Source: Gammaproteobacteria bacterium (GTDB lineage Bacteria; Pseudomonadota; Gammaproteobacteria; Pseudomonadales; Pseudohongiellaceae). Taken from it: a DNA stretch of 5,499 bases. Below, piece by piece: positions 1-5,499 of the stretch. The position numbers were made by a program, and so were the translations under genes. The notes below the pieces were generated by a model that saw only the letters and a list, made by a program, of their open reading frames with translations, ran no database searches and was not told where the DNA came from. Location: assembly GCA_016762995.1 (NCBI GenBank), contig JAESUT010000228.1, positions 1-5,499 of the forward strand. Direction: 5' to 3'. Position 1 is the first letter of the stretch; every line of letters begins with the position of its first letter.

Positions 1-1
1 T

Positions 2-1261
2 GCAACTGTGATCCTAGCCGGCATTATTCAGATGGCCGCCGGCCTCCTCAAGTTGGGCAAGTTTATCCGACTGGTGCCACATTCCGTTATGTTTGGCTTC
101 GTTAACGGGCTCGCCATCGTTATTTTCCTAGCACAGATGGCATCCTTCAAAGTCATGGGTGACGACGGCCAACTCGAATGGATGACTGGCCCGAATTTCA
201 ACACCATGCTAGTCCTAGTCTTACTCACTATGGCCATTATTTGGGGACTACCGAGACTCACCAAGGCAGTTCCCGCCTCGCTCGTTGCGATTCTAGTGGT
301 GACAGCAATCGTACTCGGCTTCGATGTGGACACCCGCAACGTCGGCGATATCAGCTCCATCAAGGGCGGCTTCCCACCTTTTCATATACCTGACCTGCCG
401 TTTAATTTCGAAACTCTCAGTATCATTTTTCCCTACGCATTCATAGTAGCTGGCGTTGGTTTGATCGAAAGCCTACTCACCCTCAACCTGATCGACGAGA
501 TCACCGAGACTCGCGGCAAGAGTAATAAAGAAGCAATAGCCCAAGGCATGGCTAACTTCGTCACGGGCTTCTTCTCGGGTATGGGCGGCTGCGCAATGAT
601 CGGACAGAGCCTGATCAACATATCATCCGGTGCTCGGGCTCGCCTGTCGGGAATCGTGGCATCCATCATGTTGCTAGTATTCATTATGTTCGGTGCTGAA
701 TACATTGAGAGAATGCCCATCGCCGCGCTAACCGGCTTAATGATCATGGTAGCTATAGGTACTTTTGAATGGGCCAGTGTAAGAGCGATTGGTAAGATGC
801 CGAGCCGTGACAACATGGTAGGTATCTTGGTAGCCGCGATCACTGTATTACTGCACAATCTAGCCTTGGCCGTATTGATAGGCGTTATCATTTCCGCATT
901 AGTGTTCGCCTGGGAGAACGCCAAACGCATTCGCGCTAGGAAGTACATTGATGAAGACGGCATCAAACACTATGAGATTTATGGCCCGCTATTCTTTGGC
1001 TCGGCACTGGCGTTTGCAGAGAAATTTGACATCAAAAACGACCCAGATAGCGTGATCATCGATTTCAAAGAGAGTCGCGTGAACGACATGTCGGGAATAG
1101 AAGCGCTGAATAAAATCACCGAGCGCTATTTCAAGGCTGGCAAAGAGATACATTTGCGCCACCTTAGCCCCGACTGCCTACAGCTTCTCAAAAACGCAGA
1201 GAAGATCATCGATGTAAATATCATCGAAGATCCTACCTACAAGGTGGCGGTTGAAATCTAA
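2..1261 (+). CDS. SulP/SLC26 family inorganic anion transporter with C-terminal STAS domain, 5' truncated by window edge
   Basis: Inner-membrane secondary transporter for an inorganic anion (sulfate or bicarbonate are typical of SulP). The reading frame is open to the window edge. The GTG at position 8 is not the start, because the protein begins inside a transmembrane segment of the family fold; I estimate that roughly 80-100 N-terminal residues lie outside. Counting from that GTG, VPHSVMFGFVNGLA (23-36) matches the conserved SulP core. A helix-rich region runs to about residue 300. The segment at 154-215 has the family pattern of Glu, then NKEAIAQGMANFVTGFFSG, then GGCAMIGQSLINISSGARAR. Residues about 319-414 form a STAS domain, with VIIDF (349-353) and the VNDMSGIEAL loop (358-367). 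The GGCAMIGQS stretch resembles, from memory, the BicA sodium/bicarbonate branch more than classic sulfate permeases; the substrate remains inference. It ends with TAA. No helix-plus-T-run terminator follows directly. Confidence 0.93.
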   Translation, partial: ATVILAGIIQMAAGLLKLGKFIRLVPHSVMFGFVNGLAIVIFLAQMASFKVMGDDGQLEWMTGPNFNTMLVLVLLTMAIIWGLPRLTKAVPASLVAILVVTAIVLGFDVDTRNVGDISSIKGGFPPFHIPDLPFNFETLSIIFPYAFIVAGVGLIESLLTLNLIDEITETRGKSNKEAIAQGMANFVTGFFSGMGGCAMIGQSLINISSGARARLSGIVASIMLLVFIMFGAEYIERMPIAALTGLMIMVAIGTFEWASVRAIGKMPSRDNMVGILVAAITVLLHNLALAVLIGVIISALVFAWENAKRIRARKYIDEDGIKHYEIYGPLFFGSALAFAEKFDIKNDPDSVIIDFKESRVNDMSGIEALNKITERYFKAGKEIHLRHLSPDCLQLLKNAEKIIDVNIIEDPTYKVAVEI

Positions 1262-1292
1262 ACAGAGAGTCACTAGCCTTCTCCCGCCCTTC

Positions 1293-1424
1293 CTAGGCAG
1301 CATTTCTATTGCTACTCTAAAACCACTTTGCATAGAGCCACTGAGGCTTTAGAGTAGACAGCACTTAGCCAAATAAAACGAACCAATGAGTGCTTCTAGC
1401 GCCATATAAGTCCATGCTGCCTAG
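1293..1424. repeat. 11-bp perfect inverted repeat enclosing 110 bp, with two further hairpins inside
   Basis: The arms CTAGGCAGCAT (1293-1303) and ATGCTGCCTAG (1414-1424) are exact reverse complements. Inside lies a second perfect 10-bp pair, CTACTCTAAA (1312-1321) with TTTAGAGTAG (1348-1357), extended by two more pairs after one mismatch. A third, weaker pair is AGCACT (1360-1365) with AGTGCT (1389-1394), plus one wobble pair. As RNA this would fold as a closing stem with two internal hairpins, like a three-way junction. As DNA it could be a small non-autonomous element with terminal inverted repeats; since CTAG is its own reverse complement, the outer four bases could instead be a 4-bp target duplication around 7-bp ends. 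No open reading frame of note and no T-run follow. Which reading is right cannot be decided from one copy. Confidence 0.55.
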
Positions 1425-1453
1425 CTTGGAGAGGAGTACCGCTCTTCCCAAGC
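1424..1453. repeat. Bulged 10-bp hairpin upstream of the deacylase gene
   Basis: GCTTGGAGAG (1424-1433) pairs with CTCT (1442-1445) and CCAAGC (1448-1453), leaving an 8-nt loop and a 2-nt bulge (TC, 1446-1447). It starts on the last base of the outer inverted repeat arm and sits 49 bases before the first possible deacylase start. No run of T follows on either strand, so it is not a standard intrinsic terminator. It may be part of the same structured leader or of the upstream gene's 3' end. The pairing is seen directly; any function is inference. Confidence 0.45.
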
Positions 1454-1502
1454 CTGGCGAGGGCTCTCACCGACGTAGCCGCCATTCCACTTACTCCACA
1501 TA

Positions 1503-3092
1503 ATGGGACGCAAATTAAATATGATGCCTAGCAAAACCAATTTCAGAGCCCTAACACTAGGGATTTGCGTGTTATTCCTTTTCGCGTGTACAAAGCAAGC
1601 TGAGCTGAGTGACGAAAGCTCAACTTCTTCAGTATGGATAATCCAGAATGCACTTGTTTATGACGGCTTAGGCAATGACCCCGTAAACGCAGACGTACGC
1701 ATAGAGAACGGCATCATCTCCGGAGTCGGACACTATACTCCAGCGCCTGGCGATACTGTATGGCAGGCAAATGGTCTGGCACTTTCTCCCGGCTTTATTG
1801 ACCCACACAGCCATCATGATACAAAGTTAATGCAGCAACCAGCGCCGAAGAGCGCGCTTGCTCAAGGCATAACTACGATTGTTAGCGGACTGGATGGCGG
1901 CGCATCTACATTCGGCGCACCCTTTGTATCTATTGCTCACAATTTTTCGGTATTTCAAGAGAACCCTGCTGCAATTAATCTTGCCTACTTCGCTCCCCAT
2001 GATAGCTACCGAGAAATTGTCATGGGAGACGACTTTAAGCGCGCAGCAACCAGTGAAGAGCTTGATCAGATGGCGGCCATGCTACGTCGCGATCTCGAGG
2101 CGGGTGCACTAGGCCTATCAACAGGATTGGAGTACGAGCCATCACTCTACTCACAAACTAGTGAAGTGATCGAGCTCGCAAAGATAGCGGCGGAATACGG
2201 TGGAAGGTATTCAAGCCATATTAGAAGCGAAGACATTAAGGTAACCGAAGCCATTGACGAGGTGCTTACCATTGCTAGGGAAGCAAATATTCCAGCAAAT
2301 ATTAGTCACATCAAACTCGCTATGTATGAATTGCACGGCGATGCAGCGAGCGTTCTAGAGAAACTCAACAAGGCGCGCGATGAAGGGCTCGATATTACTG
2401 CCGATATTTATCCCTATGATGGATGGAAGGCACCCATGGCGATTCTGATGCCCGAACGTGACTACACAGATCGCGCAGCCGCGGAATACAGCTTGAATTC
2501 AATCGCGGCACCATCAAGCATTACCATTTCAGATTATGAGGGCGAGCCTTCTTATACTGGGAAGACACTAGAAGAATTAGCAATCGAAGAAGGGCTGGAC
2601 CCTGCAGACCTTATGATGCAACTTTTGCAACGCGCCGAACAAGAGGGCCTCAATGAACGCGTCATTGGCCGAAATATAGGCGAGCAAGACATTCAAACAT
2701 TCATGCAGTGGCCTTTCACTGCCATAACCACAGACGGCGGCATCGATGATAGTCACCCTAGAGGCCAAGGAACCTTTGCCCGCGTTCTGGCCAACTATGT
2801 TAGAGACAAGAATGTAATATCACTTAGCGAAGCGATTAGAAAGATGACCAGCCTGCCAGCACATAATTTAGGCATCACCGATCGCGGTACACTTAAGCAA
2901 GGCTTTGCAGCCGATCTTGTGCTTTTTGATCCACACTCAATTCAAGACCATGCAACGTTCGAAGACTCATTGCAATATTCAACTGGCATTGATGCTGTGT
3001 GGGTAAATGGAGAGCTTGTTTGGAATAAGGGAAGTGTTACAGACGCCCGCCCAGGGCAAATAATTCGTCGGCGAAATACGAAGAGCGATTAG
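1503..3092 (+). CDS. N-acyl-D-amino-acid deacylase-like amidohydrolase (D-aminoacylase family), predicted lipoprotein
   Basis: Predicted metal-dependent hydrolase that removes the acyl group from N-acyl-D-amino acids, acting in the envelope. The N-terminus has basic residues, a hydrophobic stretch and LFAC with Cys29, a plausible though not ideal lipobox (Phe at -2). Metal-site motifs follow the amidohydrolase order: PGFIDPHSHHD (97-106; His102 and His104), YSSHIRSED (236-244; His239), NISHIK (266-271; His269) and TTDGGIDDSHPRGQGTFARVL (409-429; Asp411). The C-terminal DAVWVNGELVWNKG and ARPGQIIRR are typical of D-aminoacylases. The position of the usual metal-binding Cys (GNCG in known enzymes) reads GLDGG, with Asp131. 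Length 529 fits the family plus a signal peptide. The start is uncertain: ATG codons at 1503, 1521 and 1524 share the frame and none has a good Shine-Dalgarno; 1524 gives the most typical signal peptide. A racemase gene follows after 28 nt. Relatives cleaving other N-acyl or dipeptide substrates cannot be excluded. Confidence 0.88.
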   Translation: MGRKLNMMPSKTNFRALTLGICVLFLFACTKQAELSDESSTSSVWIIQNALVYDGLGNDPVNADVRIENGIISGVGHYTPAPGDTVWQANGLALSPGFIDPHSHHDTKLMQQPAPKSALAQGITTIVSGLDGGASTFGAPFVSIAHNFSVFQENPAAINLAYFAPHDSYREIVMGDDFKRAATSEELDQMAAMLRRDLEAGALGLSTGLEYEPSLYSQTSEVIELAKIAAEYGGRYSSHIRSEDIKVTEAIDEVLTIAREANIPANISHIKLAMYELHGDAASVLEKLNKARDEGLDITADIYPYDGWKAPMAILMPERDYTDRAAAEYSLNSIAAPSSITISDYEGEPSYTGKTLEELAIEEGLDPADLMMQLLQRAEQEGLNERVIGRNIGEQDIQTFMQWPFTAITTDGGIDDSHPRGQGTFARVLANYVRDKNVISLSEAIRKMTSLPAHNLGITDRGTLKQGFAADLVLFDPHSIQDHATFEDSLQYSTGIDAVWVNGELVWNKGSVTDARPGQIIRRRNTKSD

Positions 3093-3120
3093 TCGCCCTC
3101 CCATCAAAGGTCAAAACCAG

Positions 3121-4446
3121 ATGAAAACCAACCTCATCATGCTGCGCAGCTTCGTTCTTATACTCACTCTACAGCTAATTACAGTGAATGGCCTCATCGC
3201 TCAAACTAGCGCATCGCTAGCCGCAGCTACGCAGAGCATGGATAAATATCCTGATGCCCTCCTAGAGCATATTGACGATTGGGCAGGGAAACAGGCGACC
3301 CCAGAACAAAGACCTGATACTTATATTGAGATAGACCAACTGGCCTTCTATGACAATATACAGCTCGTCAGAACACAGATTCTGAACGACAACACGCAGC
3401 TGATGGTTGTCATCAAGTCCGATGCCTACGGGCATGGTTTGGAAATGCTCGCAGGCGTAGCCGAAATGGCAGGCGCTAATTATTTGGGCATCACAGAAAA
3501 TAGCTCACTAATAACCGTTAAGGATATGCAGCTAAGCTCTTCGATCGTGCGCTTGCGGCTGGCGAGTAATGATGAACTCATAGAGGCACACTCGAATCGA
3601 GCTAAATACGGTGACGTTGAAGAGATGATTGGCAATTTCGAGATGGCCGAACTTCTCTCAAGACTTGGCGCGCGACAGGGCCGCACAATAAAGATTCACT
3701 TGAATCTAAATACAGGCGGGATGTCCAGGAACGGCTTTGATTTGAGCGTCCCGGCAATAAAAGATCAATTGCTCTCTCTGTTGAAACTGCAGAATATTCA
3801 CGTTGCGGGCATCATGACGCATTTCCCCAATGCAGATGCAGAGGATATTACAGACACACGTACAGCCCTAGCGAACTTCATGGAAGCAGCGAATTGGATA
3901 ATCGAGAGTGGTGACTTGAACCGGCACGATGTTCTGCTGCATGTAGCGAATACGTCAACGACATTGCGCCTGCCAGAAGCTCATCTGGATATGGTGCGCG
4001 TAGGTTCATTGGTCTTTGGGGAAAAACTGGAGAAGGAAGCACCGGATGCGATGCAGCAGTTGATGTCGGTCTATTCAAGAATAGGGCAAGTGGTTTTCTA
4101 TCCCAAGGGCAGTACTGTGGGGTATGGCAGCAACACCACGTTGCAGCGCGACAGCTATCTCGCGAATATTCCAATCGGAAAGGTGAATGGACTTCCTCCA
4201 AGCTTGGTGGAAGTATTGATCGGCGGCCGCAGATACCCCACGGTAGGAAGTATGTCGATGAATACCACTATGGTTGATATTACAGACGGCTGGGAAGGAA
4301 TAAATTCTGACGATGAAGTCGTCATCTTTGGCAAGCAAGCTCAGGACGAAATCAGAGTAGAAGAACATTGGCGTTCTACGATTTCCGATATCCACAGCTT
4401 TATGGGTCAGTTAAATCATCAAGCTAGGTTTGCCAAAGCTTTGTAA
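3121..4446 (+). CDS. Exported alanine/broad-specificity amino-acid racemase (Bsr-like, PLP-dependent)
   Basis: Fold-type III PLP racemase predicted to interconvert L- and D-amino acids in the periplasm. Residues 1-27 form a signal peptide (basic start, hydrophobic core, GLIA before Gln28). The PLP lysine is Lys99 in VVIKSDAYGHG (96-106). Other matches to the Vibrio broad-spectrum racemases, as I remember them, are RLR (144-146), LNTGGMSRNG (196-205), AGIMTHFPNADA (229-240), LHVANTST (273-280), PEAHLDMVRVG (285-295), GSTVGYGS with the likely catalytic Tyr335, and SMSMNTTMVDIT (377-388). These favour Bsr over the cytoplasmic housekeeping Alr. AAAGG at 3106-3110, 10 nt before the ATG at 3121, supports this start; the ATG at 3139 lacks such a site. 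Odd points: the segment after PIG reads KVNGLPPS where Alr and Bsr normally have Y(A/S)DGYPR, and the protein has no cysteine. Substrate range is therefore open. It is the second gene of the operon with the deacylase. Confidence 0.9.
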   Translation: MKTNLIMLRSFVLILTLQLITVNGLIAQTSASLAAATQSMDKYPDALLEHIDDWAGKQATPEQRPDTYIEIDQLAFYDNIQLVRTQILNDNTQLMVVIKSDAYGHGLEMLAGVAEMAGANYLGITENSSLITVKDMQLSSSIVRLRLASNDELIEAHSNRAKYGDVEEMIGNFEMAELLSRLGARQGRTIKIHLNLNTGGMSRNGFDLSVPAIKDQLLSLLKLQNIHVAGIMTHFPNADAEDITDTRTALANFMEAANWIIESGDLNRHDVLLHVANTSTTLRLPEAHLDMVRVGSLVFGEKLEKEAPDAMQQLMSVYSRIGQVVFYPKGSTVGYGSNTTLQRDSYLANIPIGKVNGLPPSLVEVLIGGRRYPTVGSMSMNTTMVDITDGWEGINSDDEVVIFGKQAQDEIRVEEHWRSTISDIHSFMGQLNHQARFAKAL

Positions 4447-4578
4447 GTAGACCTCGATGCCACTCTTTTCCCCAACAGTTACTCCGAACAGTGCTGCATG
4501 GGCTCATGCATGCATCCAAGCATAGCTACTTAGCTCTAGCCAGCTCGACTACCTAGCTGCCGAATAACCCTTTTTAAC
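4447..4578. other. Convergent intergenic region with small palindromes, no clear terminator
   Basis: This 132-bp gap separates two convergent genes. It contains a short hairpin TGCATG-GGCT-CATGCA (4495-4510), an overlapping 10-bp palindrome ATGCATGCAT (4506-4515) and three TAGCT plus one CAGCT within 4523-4558. The run CCCTTTTT (4567-4574) is the only T-tract, but no stable stem precedes it. Two converging transcripts would be expected to stop here, yet no textbook Rho-independent terminator is visible on either strand. Confidence 0.4.
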
Positions 4579-5028
4579 TTACAACCCAGTATGTGGCATT
4601 CCGATATTTACAGGCTTCGCCGGCAGCGCTAGAACGGTCTGTTTTATTTGAGTAGATGAGGTTCGTAGATCATACTTCACTTTCACAATCTCGCCCCCCG
4701 TACTATGTAGATACGATTCCACATCAATATTGTGAGGCTCATGTCCCCAATCCTCTCCCACTACAAAAATATCTGCACCAACCTCTTTGCAACCAGAGAC
4801 ATATTCAAGCTCAAAGTACGGCCTCACTATATCGACGCAGCGTAGTGCCTTTAGCATCTGCATTCTTTGTTCAAGTGGAATGACCGGCTTATTTGGTTTA
4901 TAAGAATTCACTACTTCATCCGAGGCAACACCGACAGCCACTACACTGCCCAATGTCTGGCAATGCTCTAGCAATGCAAGATGTCCTACATGTAACATAT
5001 CGAAAGTGCCTACGGTATATACAATCAT
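4579..5028 (-). CDS. Glycerol-3-phosphate cytidylyltransferase-like (TagD-like) nucleotidyltransferase
   Basis: Small soluble cytidylyltransferase of the HxGH nucleotidyltransferase superfamily. It is expected to couple CTP and an alcohol phosphate into a CDP-alcohol with release of pyrophosphate. Motifs: GTFDMLHVGH (7-16), whose HVGH binds the nucleotide; a Lys-rich loop before EQRMQMLKALRCVD (53-66), like the conserved Arg segment of TagD; FVVGEDW (88-94); and RTSSTQIK (122-129), a shortened version of the RTEGISTTKIK motif known from TagD. Length 149 slightly exceeds the usual ~130 because of a tail after residue 133. The ATG at 5026-5028 is placed directly before the nucleotide-binding strand as in the family; a weak AGGA lies 12 nt upstream (5041-5044 on the other strand). 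The CDP-alcohol phosphatidyltransferase gene lies 64 nt upstream on the same strand. The true substrate (glycerol-3-phosphate, phosphoethanolamine, phosphocholine or other) cannot be read from the sequence. Confidence 0.88.
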   Translation of the reverse strand: MIVYTVGTFDMLHVGHLALLEHCQTLGSVVAVGVASDEVVNSYKPNKPVIPLEQRMQMLKALRCVDIVRPYFELEYVSGCKEVGADIFVVGEDWGHEPHNIDVESYLHSTGGEIVKVKYDLRTSSTQIKQTVLALPAKPVNIGMPHTGL

Positions 5029-5092
5029 GTGCTATTGAATTCCTGTTTTCATGCGGTTATTCGTTAACGTGCCAAACCTATTAGCCAACTTC

Positions 5093-5499
5093 CTATACAA
5101 GTCGCCAAGCATAAATGCCCGTTATGCTAAGAGTATAAATAGCAAGAACATAAACACTAATAGGGTTTCCAGAAAATTTTGGTGTCTTGATCTGTGCAAC
5201 ATTCAATGAAGCGAGGGTGATGCAAACAGCATAGAGTATGAGAGAAAAATTCGCCTCACTAAAAAGGCCATCGAAGAGAAACAGAAAAACAAGAACTAGA
5301 CTATTGTTGTCGAGAGCTAGACCTGTGTACTTCGAATCTGAAGAGAGACCGTAGGTACTAAAATAACTTAGCCGTATTGCGCTTGCTGCAAGTATGATGA
5401 ATGCCCCCACAAGGTAACCAGGCTCGAAATTTCCGTAGCTCAACAAAAGAATGGCTGGGGTAACGCCATAACTTACAATATCTATTACCACATCAAGCT
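5093..5499 (-). CDS. CDP-alcohol phosphatidyltransferase family membrane protein (PssA-like), N-terminal part outside window
   Basis: Integral membrane enzyme of the family that transfers a phosphoalcohol or phosphatidyl group from a CDP-linked donor. Only the C-terminal ~135 residues are present; the frame stays open to the right edge, so the GTG at 5489-5491 is not a real start. The edge sequence reads LDVVIDIVSYGVTPA, which corresponds to LDSLADxVSFGVAPA in phosphatidylserine synthases and supplies the last two aspartates of the family signature (DxxDGxxARxxxxxxxxGxxxDxxxD). The earlier aspartates lie beyond the window. Next come a helix ending in AIRLSYF, a KYTGLAL segment like the YFxGLPxP of PssA, and three more hydrophobic helices ending in YAWRLV. 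About five membrane spans are visible. It precedes the TagD-like gene, probably in one transcript. Phosphatidylserine synthase is the closest style, but an acceptor other than serine, or a CDP-alcohol donor, is possible. Confidence 0.8.
   Translation of the reverse strand, partial: LDVVIDIVSYGVTPAILLLSYGNFEPGYLVGAFIILAASAIRLSYFSTYGLSSDSKYTGLALDNNSLVLVFLFLFDGLFSEANFSLILYAVCITLASLNVAQIKTPKFSGNPISVYVLAIYTLSITGIYAWRLV

Larger units (their letters stand above)
1262..1502. other. Intergenic region between transporter and deacylase genes
   Basis: This 241-bp gap holds the inverted repeats listed separately and no credible open reading frame. I looked for a sigma-70 promoter for the downstream operon and found nothing convincing: TATAAG at 1405-1410 could be a -10 box, but the sequence 17 bases upstream (ACCAAT) is not a -35 box. 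No strong ribosome binding site lies just before 1503. The gap is long enough to carry the operon's promoter, since the operon clearly begins here. Confidence 0.6.

Noticed and set aside
433..966. Open frame of 177 codons on the minus strand inside the transporter gene
   Set aside because: It is antisense to a strongly conserved SulP coding region and its translation shows no recognisable domain; it is a shadow of the real gene.
1312..1357. Intrinsic terminator of the transporter gene
   Set aside because: The stem is good but AT-rich, the loop is over 20 nt and no T-run follows, so it does not fit a Rho-independent terminator.
1328..1357. Sigma-70 promoter with TTGCAT as -35 box
   Set aside because: The sequence at the -10 distance (AGAGTA region) does not match TATAAT, and the bases lie inside the inverted repeat.
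1293..1424. Integron attC site
   Set aside because: The size and paired arms fit loosely, but the arms lack the GTTRRRY and RYYYAAC core sites, and no cassette-like small gene adjoins.
4198..4221. Frameshift in the racemase around the missing YADGYPR motif
   Set aside because: Neighbouring motifs before and after are in the same frame, and the other frames here do not yield the expected motif.
3878..4395. Two overlapping minus-strand open frames inside the racemase gene
   Set aside because: They overlap the conserved C-terminal half of the racemase, have low-complexity, non-family-like translations and no ribosome binding context.
4656..5084. Two plus-strand open frames opposite the cytidylyltransferase
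   Set aside because: The minus-strand frame has all the motifs of a nucleotidyltransferase; the plus-strand translations look random.

Overview
The window looks like chromosomal DNA from a Gram-negative bacterium, most likely a gammaproteobacterium. The evidence is a lipoprotein-type signal sequence, a racemase with an export signal that resembles the Vibrio periplasmic racemases, and dense coding with mixed GC. This assignment is inference from protein style; there is no rRNA or other marker. It holds five protein genes, two of them cut by the window edges. No tRNA, rRNA, CRISPR array or transposase gene was seen.

Left part (2-1261, + strand): the C-terminal three quarters or more of a SulP/SLC26-type anion transporter, including the permease core and the C-terminal STAS domain. 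Its central motif resembles the BicA (sodium/bicarbonate) branch, but the substrate is not settled. It is followed by a 241-bp gap (1262-1502) with a striking set of nested inverted repeats (1293-1453).

Centre (1503-4446, + strand): a two-gene unit with a 28-nt gap. The first gene encodes an N-acyl-D-amino-acid deacylase-like amidohydrolase with a lipoprotein signal. The second encodes an exported PLP-dependent racemase of the broad-specificity (Bsr) alanine racemase branch. Together they suggest a cell-envelope pathway that frees D-amino acids from N-acylated forms and converts them to L-forms, or makes D-amino acids outside the cytoplasm. Both enzymes differ from family norms at active-site positions.

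Right part (4579-5499, - strand): a convergent pair transcribed from the right edge, made of the C-terminal part of a membrane CDP-alcohol phosphatidyltransferase (PssA-like) and a small TagD-like cytidylyltransferase. A CDP-alcohol-forming enzyme next to a CDP-alcohol-using enzyme points to head-group or surface-polymer synthesis. This part is clearly more AT-rich (about 41-43% GC by hand count) than the transporter gene (about 50-55%), so the convergent gap at 4447-4578 may be a boundary between two genomic neighbourhoods.
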